Made by a program: the position numbers and the translations under genes
Notes under the pieces: generated by a model
The model's database searches: none
What the model saw: only the letters and a program-made list of their open reading frames with translations
What the model was told of the DNA's origin: nothing
Part shown: positions 40,601 through 52,840 of the stretch, in pieces
Layout of the letters: every line of letters starts with the position of its first letter
How positions within the stretch are numbered: the first letter of the stretch is position 1
Origin: Loxodes magnus
Taxonomy: Eukaryota; Ciliophora; Karyorelictea; Loxodida; Loxodidae
DNA length: 64,000 nucleotides
NCBI GenBank assembly: GCA_946699065.1
Contig: CAMPDV010000847.1
Coordinates: 1-64,000, forward strand
Direction: 5' to 3'

Positions 40601-43069
40601 GAAGAATTAAAGTAAGAAAAGAAGATAGAATTTAGTTTTAAGGAGTATGCTTTGAGAAGTAATAAGTATTTTGAAAAGTGAAGAATTAAAGTAAGAAAAG
40701 AAGATAGAATTTAGTTTTAAGGAGTATGCTTTGAGAAGTAATAAGTATTTAGAAAAGTGAAGAATTAAAGTAAGAAAAGAAGATAGAATTTAGTTTTAAG
40801 GAGTATGCTTTGAGAAGTAATAAGTATTTTGAAAAGTGAAGAAGTAAAGTAAGAAAAGAAGATAGAATTTGGTTTTAAGGAGTATGCTTTGAGAAGTAAT
40901 AAGTATTTTGAAAAGTGAAGAATTAAAGTAAGAAAAGAAGATAGAATTTAGTTTTAAGGAGTATGCTTTGAGAAGTAATAAGTATTTTGAAAAGTGAAGA
41001 ATTAAAGTAAGAAAAGAAGATAGAATTTAGTTTTAAGGAGTATGCTTTGAGAAGTAATAAGTATTTTGAAAAGTGAAGAAGTAAAGTAAGAAAAGAAAAT
41101 AGAATTTAGTTTTAAGGAGTATGCTTTGAGAAGTAATAAGTATTTTGAAAAGTGAAGAAGTAAAGTAAGAAAAGAAGATAGAATTTGGTTTTAAGGAGTA
41201 TGCTTTGAGAAGTAATAAGTATTTTGAAAAGTGAAGAAGTAAAGTAAGAAAAGAAGAAAGAGTTTCAGTTTTAAGGAGTATGCTTTGAGAAGTAATAAGT
41301 ATTTTGAAAAGTGAAGAAGTAAAGTAAGAAAAGAAAATAGAATTTAGTTTTAAGGAGTATGCTTTGAGAAGTAATAAGTATTTAGAAAAGTGAAGAATTA
41401 AAGTAAGAAAAGAAGATAGAATTTAGTTTTAAGGAGTATGCTTTGAGAAGTAATAAGTATTTTGAAAAGTGAAGAATTAAAGTAAGAAAAGAAGATAGAA
41501 TTTAGTTTTAAGGAGTATGCTTTGAGAAGTAATAAGTATTTAGAAAAGTGAAGAATTAAAGTAAGAAAAGAGATCGAATTTAGTTTTAAGGAGTATGCTT
41601 TGAGAAGTAATAAGTATTTTAAATGTGAAGAATTAAAGTAAGAAAAGAAGATAGAATTTAGTTTTAAGGAGTATGCTTTGAGAAGTAATAAGTATTTAGA
41701 AAAGTGAAGAATTAAAGTAAGAAAAGAAGATAGAATTTAGTTTTAAGGAGTATGCTTTGAGAAGTAATAAGTATTTAGAAAAGTGAAGAATTAAAGTAAG
41801 AAAAGAAGATAGAATTTAGTTTTAAGGAGTATGCTTTGAGAAGTAATAAGTATTTTGAAAAGTGAAGAATTAAAGTAAGAAAAGAAGATAGAATTTAGTT
41901 TTAAGGAGTATGCTTTGAGAAGTAATAAGTATTTAGAAAAGTGAAGAAGTAAAGTAAGAAAAGAAGATAGAATTTAGTTTTAAGGAGTATGCTTTGAGAA
42001 GTAATAAGTATTTTAAATGTGAAGAATTAAAGTAAGAAAAGAAGATAGAATTTAGTTTTAAGGAGTATGCTTTGAGAAGTAATAAGTATTTAGAAAAGTG
42101 AAGAATTAAAGTAAGAAAAGAAGATAGAATTTAGTTTTAAGGAGTATGCTTTGAGAAGTAATAAGTATTTAGAAAAGTGAAGAATTAAAGTAAGAAAAGA
42201 AGATAGAATTTAGTTTTAAGGAGTATGCTTTGAGAAGTAATAAGTATTTTGAAAAGTGAAGAATTAAAGTAAGAAAAGAAGATAGAATTTAGTTTTAAGG
42301 AGTATGCTTTGAGAAGTAATAAGTATTTTGAAAAGTGAAGAATTAAAGTAAGAAAAGAAGATAGAATTTAGTTTTAAGGAGTATGCTTTGAGAAGTAATA
42401 AGTATTTTGAAAAGTGAAGAATTAAAGTAAGAAAAGAAGATAGAATTTAGTTTTAAGGAGTATGCTTTGAGAAGTAATAAGTATTTAGAAAAGTGAAGAA
42501 TTAAAGTAAGAAAAGAAGATAGAATTTAGTTTTAAGGAGTATGCTTTGAGAAGTAATAAGTATTTTGAAATGTGAAGAATTAAAGTAAGAAAAGAAGATA
42601 GAATTTAGTTTTAAGGAGTATGCTTTGAGAAGTAATAAGTATTTAGAAAAGTGAAGAAGTAAAGTAAGAAAAGAAGATAGAATTTAGTTTTAAGGAGTAT
42701 GCTTTGAGAAGTAATAAGTATTTTGAAAAGTGAAGAATTAAAGTAAGAAAAGAAGATAGAATTTGGTTTTAAGGAGTATGCTTTGAGAAGTAATAAGAAT
42801 TTTGAAAAGTGAAGAATTAAAGTAAGAAAAGAAGATAGAATTTAGTTTTAAGGAGTATGCTTTGAGAAGTAATAAGTATTTTGAAAAGTGAAGAAGTAAA
42901 GTAAGAAAAGAAGATAGAATTTAGTTTTAAGGAGTATGCTTTGAGAAGTAATAAGTATTTTGAAAAGTGAAGAATTAAAGTAAGAAAAGAAGATAGAATT
43001 TAGTTTTAAGGAGTATGCTTTGAGAAGTAATATGTATTTTGAAAAGTGAAGAAGTTAAAGTAAGAAAAG

Positions 43070-44215
43070 AAGATAGAATTTATTTTTAAGGAGTATGCTT
43101 TGAGAAGTAATAAGTATTTTAAAAAGTGAAGAATTAAAGTAAGAAAAGAAGATAGAATTTAGTTTTAAGGAGTATGCTTTGAGAAGTAATAAGTATTTTA
43201 AATGTGAAGAATTAAAGTAAGAAAAGAAGATAGAATTTAGTTTTAAGGAGTATGCTTTGAGAAGTAATATGTATTTTGAAAAGTGAAGAATTAAAGTAAG
43301 AAAAGAAGAAAGAGTTTCAGTTTTAAGGAGTATGCTTTGAGAAGTAATAAGTATTTAGAAAAGTGAAGAATTAAAGTAAGAAAAGAAGATAGAATTTAGT
43401 TTTAAGGAGTATGCTTTGAGAAGTAATAAGTATTTTGAAAAGTGAAGAATTAAAGTAAGAAAAGAAGATAGAATTTAGTTTTAAGGAGTATGCTTTGAGA
43501 AGTAATAAGTATTTTGAAAAGTGAAGAATTAAAGTAAGAAAAGAAGATAGAATTTAGTTTTAAGGAGTATGCTTTGAGAAGTAATAAGTATTTAGAAAAG
43601 TGAAGAATTAAAGTAAGAAAAGAGATCGAATTTAGTTTTAAGGAGTATGCTTTGAGAAGTAATAAGTATTTTAAATGTGAAGAATTAAAGTAAGAAAAGA
43701 AGATAGAATTTAGTTTTAAGGAGTATGCTTTGAGAAGTAATAAGTATTTAGAAAAGTGAAGAATTAAAGTAAGAAAAGAAGATAGAATTTAGTTTTAAGG
43801 AGTATGCTTTGAGAAGTAATAAGTATTTAGAAAAGTGAAGAATTAAAGTAAGAAAAGAAGATAGAATTTAGTTTTAAGGAGTATGCTTTGAGAAGTAATA
43901 AGTATTTTGAAAAGTGAAGAATTAAAGTAAGAAAAGAAGATAGAATTTAGTAAAGTATGCTTTGAGAAGTAATAAGTATTTAGAAAAGTGAAGAAGTAAA
44001 GTAAGAAAAGAAGATAGAATTTAGTTTTAAGGAGTATGCTTTGAGAAGTAATAAGTATTTTAAATGTGAAGAATTAAAGTAAGAAAAGAAGATAGAATTT
44101 AGTTTTAAGGAGTATGCTTTGAGAAGTAATAAGTATTTTGAAAAGTGAAGAATTAAAGTAAGAAAAGAAGATAGAATTTAGTTTTAAGGAGTATGCTTTG
44201 AGAAGTAATAAGTAT
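43070..44215 (+). repeat. Segment copied again at about 47240-48390
   Basis: 43081-43948 matches 47250-48117 at an offset of 4,169 bp with one difference seen, at 43270/47439 (ATATG versus ATAAG). Shared markers in order are a TATTTTTAAG unit, a TTTTAAAAAG unit, an AAATGTG unit, a TTTCAG unit, a GATCG unit and a second AAATGTG unit. After a 5-bp deletion in the first copy near 43,950 the match continues for about 260 bp. Confidence 0.85.
43940..43960 (+). repeat. Unit with a unique 5-bp deletion
   Basis: The usual run GAATTTAGTTTTAAGGAGT is shortened here to GAATTTAGTAAAGT before ATGC. The unit is five bases shorter than its neighbours and loses the AAGGAG core. It is the only unit I found with such a loss. 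The otherwise matching copy near 48,117 keeps the full sequence, so the deletion came after the duplication. Confidence 0.9.
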
Positions 44216-47200
44216 TTAGAAAAGTGAAGAATTAAAGTAAGAAAAGAAGATAGAATTTAGTTTTAAGGAGTATGCTTTGAGAAGTAATAAGTATTTTGAA
44301 AAGTGAAGAAGTAAAGTAAGAAAAGAAGATAGAATTTGGTTTTAAGGAGTATGCTTTGAGAAGTAATAAGTATTTTGAAAAGTGAAGAATTAAAGTAAGA
44401 AAAGAAGATAGAATTTAGTTTTAAGGAGTATGCTTTGAGAAGTAATAAGTATTTTGAAAAGTGAAGAATTAAAGTAAGAAAAGAAGATAGAATTTAGTTT
44501 TAAGGAGTATGCTTTGAGAAGTAATAAGTATTTTGAAAAGTGAAGAATTAAAGTAAGAAAAGAAGATAGAATTTAGTTTTAAGGAGTATGCTTTGAGAAG
44601 TAATAAGTATTTAGAAAAGTGAAGAATTAAAGTAAGAAAAGAAGATAGAATTTAGTTTTAAGGAGTATGCTTTGAGAAGTAATAAGTATTTAGAAAAGTG
44701 AAGAAGTAAAGTAAGAAAAGAAGATAGAATTTAGTTTTAAGGAGTATGCTTTTAGAGTAATAAGTATTTTAAATGTGAAGAATTAAAGTAAGAAAAGAAG
44801 ATAGAATTTAGTTTTAAGGAGTATGCTTTGAGAAGTAATAAGTATTTTGAAAAGTGAAGAATTAAAGTAAGAAAAGAAGATAGAATTTAGTTTTAAGGAG
44901 TATGCTTTGAGAAGTAATAAGTATTTAGAAAAGTGAAGAATTAAAGTAAGAAAAGAAGATAGAATTTAGTTTTAAGGAGTATGCTTTGAGAAGTAATAAG
45001 TATTTTGAAAAGTGAAGAAGTAAAGTAAGAAAAGAAGATAGAATTTAGTTTTAAGGAGTATGCTTTGAGAAGTAATAAGTATTTTGAAAAGTGAAGAAGT
45101 AAAGTAAGAAAAGAAAATAGAATTTAGTTTTAAGGAGTATGCTTTGAGAAGTAATAAGTATTTAGAAAAGTGAAGAATTAAAGTAAGAAAAGAAGATAGA
45201 ATTTAGTTTTAAGGAGTATGCTTTGAGAAGTAATAAGTATTTAGAAAAGTGAAGAAGTAAAGTAAGAAAAGAAGATAGAATTTAGTTTTAAGGAGTATGC
45301 TTTTAGAGTAATAAGTATTTTAAATGTGAAGAATTAAAGTAAGAAAAGAAGATAGAATTTAGTTTTAAGGAGTATGCTTTGAGAAGTAATAAGTATTTTG
45401 AAAAGTGAAGAATTAAAGTAAGAAAAGAAGATAGAATTTAGTTTTAAGGAGTATGCTTTGAGAAGTAATAAGTATTTAGAAAAGTGAAGAATTAAAGTAA
45501 GAAAAGAAGATAGAATTTAGTTTTAAGGAGTATGCTTTGAGAAGTAATAAGTATTTAGAAAAGTGAAGAAGTAAAGTAAGAAAAGAAGATAGAATTTAGT
45601 TTTAAGGAGTATGCTTTTAGAGTAATAAGTATTTTAAATGTGAAGAATTAAAGTAAGAAAAGAAGATAGAATTTAGTTTTAAGGAGTATGCTTTGAGAAG
45701 TAATAAGTATTTTGAAAAGTGAAGAATTAAAGTAAGAAAAGAAGATAGAATTTAGTTTTAAGGAGTATGCTTTGAGAAGTAATAAGTATTTAGAAAAGTG
45801 AAGAATTAAAGTAAGAAAAGAAGATAGAATTTAGTTTTAAGGAGTATGCTTTGAGAAGTAATAAGTATTTTGAAAAGTGAAGAAGTAAAGTAAGAAAAGA
45901 AGATAGAATTTAGTTTTAAGGAGTATGCTTTGAGAAGTAATAAGTATTTTGAAAAGTGAAGAAGTAAAGTAAGAAAAGAAAATAGAATTTAGTTTTAAGG
46001 AGTATGCTTTGAGAAGTAATAAGTATTTAGAAAAGTGAAGAATTAAAGTAAGAAAAGAAGATAGAATTTAGTTTTAAGGAGTATGCTTTGAGAAGTAATA
46101 AGTATTTTGAAAAGTGAAGAATTAAAGTAAGAAAAGAGATCGAATTTAGTTTTAAGGAGTATGCTTTGAGAAGTAATAAGTATTTAGAAAAGTGAAGAAG
46201 TAAAGTAAGAAAAGAAGATAGAATTAAGTTTTAAGGAGTATGCTTTGAGAAGTAATAAGTATTTTGAAAAGTGAAGAAGTAAAGTAAGAAAAGAAGATAG
46301 AATTTAGTTTTAAGGAGTATGCTTTGAGAAGTAATAAGTATTTTGAAAAGTGAAGAATTAAAGTAAGAAAAGAAGATAGAATTTAGTTTTAAGGAGTATG
46401 CTTTGAGAAGTAATAAGTATTTAGAAAAGTGAAGAATTAAAGTAAGAAAAGAAGATAGAATTTAGTTTTAAGGAGTATGCTTTGAGAAGTAATAAGTATT
46501 TTGAAAAGTGAAGAATTAAAGTAAGAAAAGAAGATAGAATTTAGTTTTAAGGAGTATGCTTTTAGAGTAATAAGTATTTTAAATGTGAAGAATTAAAGTA
46601 AGAAAAGAAGATAGAATTTAGTTTTAAGGAGTATGCTTTGAGAAGTAATAAGTATTTTGAAAAGTGAAGAATTAAAGTAAGAAAAGAAGATAGAATTTAG
46701 TTTTAAGGAGTATGCTTTGAGAAGTAATAAGTATTTTGAAAAGTGAAGAAGTAAAGTAAGAAAAGAAAATAGAATTTAGTTTTAAGGAGTATGCTTTGAG
46801 AAGTAATAAGTATTTAGAAAAGTGAAGAATTAAAGTAAGAAAAGAAGATAGAATTTAGTTTTAAGGAGTATGCTTTGAGAAGTAATAAGTATTTTGAAAA
46901 GTGAAGAATTAAAGTAAGAAAAGAGATCGAATTTAGTTTTAAGGAGTATGCTTTGAGAAGTAATAAGTATTTTGAAAAGTGAAGAATTAAAGTAAGAAAA
47001 GAAGATAGAATTTAGTTTTAAGGAGTATGCTTTGAGAAGTAATAAGTATTTAGAAAAGTGAAGAAGTAAAGTAAGAAAAGAAGATAGAATTAAGTTTTAA
47101 GGAGTATGCTTTGAGAAGTAATAAGTATTTTGAAAAGTGAAGAAGTAAAGTAAGAAAAGAAGATAGAATTTAGTTTTAAGGAGTATGCTTTGAGAAGTAA

Positions 47201-47796
47201 TATGTATTTTGAAAAGTGAAGAAGTTAAGTAAGAAAAGAAGATAGAATTTATTTTTAAGGAGTATGCTTTGAGAAGTAATAAGTATTTTAAAAAGTGAAG
47301 AATTAAAGTAAGAAAAGAAGATAGAATTTAGTTTTAAGGAGTATGCTTTGAGAAGTAATAAGTATTTTAAATGTGAAGAATTAAAGTAAGAAAAGAAGAT
47401 AGAATTTAGTTTTAAGGAGTATGCTTTGAGAAGTAATAAGTATTTTGAAAAGTGAAGAATTAAAGTAAGAAAAGAAGAAAGAGTTTCAGTTTTAAGGAGT
47501 ATGCTTTGAGAAGTAATAAGTATTTAGAAAAGTGAAGAATTAAAGTAAGAAAAGAAGATAGAATTTAGTTTTAAGGAGTATGCTTTGAGAAGTAATAAGT
47601 ATTTTGAAAAGTGAAGAATTAAAGTAAGAAAAGAAGATAGAATTTAGTTTTAAGGAGTATGCTTTGAGAAGTAATAAGTATTTTGAAAAGTGAAGAATTA
47701 AAGTAAGAAAAGAAGATAGAATTTAGTTTTAAGGAGTATGCTTTGAGAAGTAATAAGTATTTAGAAAAGTGAAGAATTAAAGTAAGAAAAGAGATC

Positions 47797-49510
47797 GAAT
47801 TTAGTTTTAAGGAGTATGCTTTGAGAAGTAATAAGTATTTTAAATGTGAAGAATTAAAGTAAGAAAAGAAGATAGAATTTAGTTTTAAGGAGTATGCTTT
47901 GAGAAGTAATAAGTATTTAGAAAAGTGAAGAATTAAAGTAAGAAAAGAAGATAGAATTTAGTTTTAAGGAGTATGCTTTGAGAAGTAATAAGTATTTAGA
48001 AAAGTGAAGAATTAAAGTAAGAAAAGAAGATAGAATTTAGTTTTAAGGAGTATGCTTTGAGAAGTAATAAGTATTTTGAAAAGTGAAGAATTAAAGTAAG
48101 AAAAGAAGATAGAATTTAGTTTTAAGGAGTATGCTTTGAGAAGTAATAAGTATTTAGAAAAGTGAAGAAGTAAAGTAAGAAAAGAAGATAGAATTTAGTT
48201 TTAAGGAGTATGCTTTGAGAAGTAATAAGTATTTTAAATGTGAAGAATTAAAGTAAGAAAAGAAGATAGAATTTAGTTTTAAGGAGTATGCTTTGAGAAG
48301 TAATAAGTATTTTGAAAAGTGAAGAATTAAAGTAAGAAAAGAAGATAGAATTTAGTTTTAAGGAGTATGCTTTGAGAAGTAATAAGTATTTTGAAAAGTG
48401 AAGAATTAAAGTAAGAAAAGAAGATAGAATTTAGTTTTAAGGAGTATGCTTTGAGAAGTAATAAGTATTTTGAAAAGTGAAGAAGTAAAGTAAGAAAAGA
48501 AGATAGAATTTAGTTTTAAGGAGTATGCTTTGAGAAGTAATAAGTATTTTGAAAAGTGAAGAAGTAAAGTAAGAAAAGAAAATAGAATTTAGTTTTAAGG
48601 AGTATGCTTTGAGAAGTAATAAGTATTTAGAAAAGTGAAGAATTAAAGTAAGAAAAGAAGATAGAATTTAGTTTTAAGGAGTATGCTTTGAGAAGTAATA
48701 AGTATTTTGAAAAGTGAAGAATTAAAGTAAGAAAAGAAGATAGAATTTAGTTTTAAGGAGTATGCTTTGAGAAGTAATAAGTATTTAGAAAAGTGAAGAA
48801 TTAAAGTAAGAAAAGAAGATAGAATTTAGTTTTAAGGAGTATGCTTTGAGAAGTAATAAGTATTTTGAAAAGTGAAGAAGTAAAGTAAGAAAAGAAGATA
48901 GAATTTAGTTTTAAGGAGTATGCTTTGAGAAGTAATAAGTATTTTGAAAAGTGAAGAAGTAAAGTAAGAAAAGAAAATAGAATTTAGTTTTAAGGAGTAT
49001 GCTTTGAGAAGTAATAAGTATTTAGAAAAGTGAAGAATTAAAGTAAGAAAAGAAGATCGAATTTAGTTTTAAGGAGTATGCTTTGAGAAGTAATAAGTAT
49101 TTTGAAAAGTGAAGAATTAAAGTAAAAAAAAAGATCGAATTTAGTTTTAAGGAGTATGCTTTGAGAAGTAATAAGTATTTTGAAAAGTGAAGAATTAAAG
49201 TAAGAAAAGAAGATAGAATTTAGTTTTAAGGAGTATGCTTTGAGAAGTAATAAGTATTTAGAAAAGTGAAGAAGTAAAGTAAGAAAAGAAGATAGAATTA
49301 AGTTTTAAGGAGTATGCTTTGAGAAGTAATAAGTATTTTGAAAAGTGAAGAAGTAAAGTAAGAAAAGAAGATAGAATTTAGTTTTAAGGAGTATGCTTTG
49401 AGAAGTAATAAGTATTTTGAAAAGTGAAGAATTAAAGTAAGAAAAGAAGATAGAATTTAGTTTTAAGGAGTATGCTTTGAGAAGTAATATGTATTTTGAA
49501 AAGTGAAGAA
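47797..49510 (+). repeat. 1,714-bp segment identical to 52842-54555
   Basis: At an offset of 5,045 bp I found no difference over 1,714 bp. The match starts inside the GATCG unit at 47792 (its partner has plain GATAG) and ends at 49511/54556 (GTTAAG versus ATTAAA). Two rare units are shared: GAAGATCG at 49055/54100 and a one-off A9 run before GATCG at about 49123/54168. 5,045 bp is about 64 units. Confidence 0.92.
49123..49140 (+). repeat. A9-run GATCG unit, first of two copies
   Basis: Here AGTAAAAAAAAAGATCG replaces AGTAAGAAAAGAAGATAG: unit base 72 is A, and further base changes join the A runs. The only other copy is at about 54,168, within the 1,714-bp segment copied 5,045 bp away, so it serves as a tag for that duplication. 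Confidence 0.9.
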
Positions 49511-52500
49511 GTTAAGTAAGAAAAGAAGATAGAATTTATTTTTAAGGAGTATGCTTTGAGAAGTAATAAGTATTTTAAAAAGTGAAGAATTAAAGTAAGA
49601 AAAGAAGATAGAATTTAGTTTTAAGGAGTATGCTTTGAGAAGTAATAAGTATTTAGAAAAGTGAAGAATTAAAGTAAGAAAAGAAGATAGAATTTAGTTT
49701 TAAGGAGTATGCTTTGAGAAGTAATAAGTATTTTGAAAAGTGAAGAATTAAAGTAAGAAAAGAAGATAGAATTTAGTTTTAAGGAGTATGCTTTGAGAAG
49801 TAATAAGTATTTTGAAAAGTGAAGAATTAAAGTAAGAAAAGAAGATAGAATTTAGTTTTAAGGAGTATGCTTTGAGAAGTAATAAGTATTTTGAAAAGTG
49901 AAGAATTAAAGTAAGAAAAGAAGATAGAATTTAGTTTTAAGGAGTATGCTTTGAGAAGTAATAAGTATTTTGAAAAGTGAAGAATTAAAGTAAGAAAAGA
50001 AGATAGAATTTAGTTTTAAGGAGTATGCTTTGAGAAGTAATAAGTATTTTGAAAAGTGAAGAATTAAAGTAAGAAAAGAAGATAGAATTTAGTTTTAAGG
50101 AGTATGCTTTGAGAAGTAATAAGTATTTTGAAAAGTGAAGAATTAAAGTAAGAAAAGAAGATAGAATTTGGTTTTAAGGAGTATGCTTTGAGAAGTAATA
50201 AGTATTTTGAAAAGTGAAGAATTAAAGTAAGAAAAGAAGATAGAATTTAGTTTTAAGGAGTATGCTTTGAGAAGTAATAAGTATTTTGAAAAGTGAAGAA
50301 TTAAAGTAAGAAAAGAAGATAGAATTTAGTTTTAAGGAGTATGCTTTGAGAAGTAATAAGTATTTTGAAAAGTGAAGAATTAAAGTAAGAAAAGAAGATA
50401 GAATTTAGTTTTAAGGAGTATGCTTTGAGAAGTAATAAGTATTTAGAAAAGTGAAGAAGTAAAGTAAGAAAAGAAGATAGAATTTAGTTTTAAGGAGTAT
50501 GCTTTTAGAGTAATAAGTATTTTAAATGTGAAGAATTAAAGTAAGAAAAGAAGATAGAATTTAGTTTTAAGGAGTATGCTTTGAGAAGTAATAAGTATTT
50601 AGAAAAGTGAAGAATTAAAGTAAGAAAAGAAGATAGAATTTAGTTTTAAGGAGTATGCTTTGAGAAGTAATAAGTATTTTGAAAAGTGAAGAATTAAAGT
50701 AAGAAAAGAAGATAGAATTTAGTTTTAAGGAGTATGCTTTGAGAAGTAATATGTATTTTGAAAAGTGAAGAAGTAAAGTAAGAAAAGAAGATAGAATTTA
50801 GTTTTAAGGAGTATGCTTTGAGAAGTAATAAGTATTTTGAAAAGTGAAGAATTAAAGTAAGAAAAGAAGATAGAATTTAGTTTTAAGGAGTATGCTTTGA
50901 GAAGTAATAAGTATTTAGAAAAGTGAAGAAGTAAAGTAAGAAAAGAAGATAGAATTTATTTTTAAGGAGTATGCTTTGAGAAGTAATAAGTATTTTGAAA
51001 AGTGAAGAAGTAAAGTAAGAAAAGAAGATAGAATTTAGTTTTAAGGAGTATGCTTTGAGAAGTAATAAGTATTTAGAAAAGTGAAGAATTAAAGTAAGAA
51101 AAGAGATCGAATTTAGTTTTAAGGAGTATGCTTTGAGAAGTAATAAGTATTTTAAATGTGAAGAATTAAAGTAAGAAAAGAAGATAGAATTTATTTTTAA
51201 GGAGTATGCTTTGAGAAGTAATAAGTATTTAGAAAAGTGAAGAAGTAAAGTAAGAAAAGAAGATAGAATTTAGTTTTAAGGAGTATGCTTTGAGAAGTAA
51301 TAAGTATTTTGAAAAGTGAAGAATTAAAGTAAGAAAAGAAGATAGAATTTAGTTTTAAGGAGTATGCTTTGAGAAGTAATAAGTATTTTGAAAAGTGAAG
51401 AAGTAAAGTAAGAAAAGAAGATAGAATTTAGTTTTAAGGAGTATGCTTTGAGAAGTAATAAGTATTTTGAAAAGTGAAGAATTAAAGTAAGAAAAGAGAT
51501 CGAATTTAGTTTTAAGGAGTATGCTTTGAGAAGTAATAAGTATTTAGAAAAGTGAAGAATTAAAGTAAGAAAAGAAGATAGAATTTAGTTTTAAGGAGTA
51601 TGCTTTGAGAAGTAATAAGTATTTAGAAAAGTGAAGAAGTAAAGTAAGAAAAGAAGATAGAATTTAGTTTTAAGGAGTATGCTTTGAGAAGTAATAAGTA
51701 TTTTAAATGTGAAGAATTAAAGTAAGAAAAGAAGATAGAATTTAGTTTTAAGGAGTATGCTTTGAGAAGTAATAAGTATTTTGAAAAGTGAAGAATTAAA
51801 GTAAGAAAAGAAGATAGAATTTAGTTTTAAGGAGTATGCTTTGAGAAGTAATAAGTATTTAGAAAAGTGAAGAATTAAAGTAAGAAAAGAAGATAGAATT
51901 TAGTTTTAAGGAGTATGCTTTGAGAAGTAATAAGTATTTTGAAAAGTGAAGAAGTAAAGTAAGAAAAGAAGATAGAATTTGGTTTTAAGGAGTATGCTTT
52001 GAGAAGTAATAAGTATTTTGAAAAGTGAAGAATTAAAGTAAGAAAAGAAGATAGAATTTAGTTTTAAGGAGTATGCTTTGAGAAGTAATAAGTATTTTGA
52101 AAAGTGAAGAATTAAAGTAAGAAAAGAAGATAGAATTTAGTTTTAAGGAGTATGCTTTGAGAAGTAATAAGTATTTAGTTAAGTGAAGAATTAAAGTAAG
52201 AAAAGAAGATAGAATTTAGTTTTAAGGAGTATGCTTTGAGAAGTAATAAGTATTTAGAAAAGTGAAGAAGTAAAGTAAGAAAAGAAGATAGAATTTAGTT
52301 TTAAGGAGTATGCTTTGAGAAGTAATAAGTATTTAGAAAAGTGAAGAATTAAAGTAAGAAAAGAAGATAGAATTTAGTTTTAAGGAGTATGCTTTTAGAG
52401 TAATAAGTATTTTAAATGTGAAGAATTAAAGTAAGAAAAGAAGATAGAATTTAGTTTTAAGGAGTATGCTTTGAGAAGTAATAAGTATTTTGAAAAGTGA

Positions 52501-52840
52501 AGAATTAAAGTAAGAAAAGAAGATAGAATTTAGTTTTAAGGAGTATGCTTTGAGAAGTAATAAGTATTTAGAAAAGTGAAGAATTAAAGTAAGAAAAGAA
52601 GATAGAATTTAGTTTTAAGGAGTATGCTTTGAGAAGTAATAAGTATTTTGAAAAGTGAAGAAGTAAAGTAAGAAAAGAAGATAGAATTTAGTTTTAAGGA
52701 GTATGCTTTGAGAAGTAATAAGTATTTTGAAAAGTGAAGAATTAAAGTAAGAAAAGAAGATAGAATTTAGTTTTAAGGAGTATGCTTTGAGAAGTAATAA
52801 GTATTTTGAAAAGTGAAGAATTAAAGTAAGAAAAGAAGAT
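49470..52840 (+). repeat. About 3.4-kb segment copied again at about 57985-61530
   Basis: The order of markers is shared: ATATG unit, GTTAAG with TATTTTTAAG unit (49537/58052, offset 8,515), TTTTAAAAAG unit, six plain units, ATTTGGTTTT unit (50168/58684). The second copy then has two extra plain units, after which the offset becomes 8,673 bp: short unit near 50,501/59,171, two GATCG units (51104/59777 and about 51498/60171), ATTTGG near 51,979/60,651 and TTTAGTTAAG at 52171/60844. Isolated base differences exist, for example near 51,230/59,900. Confidence 0.8.
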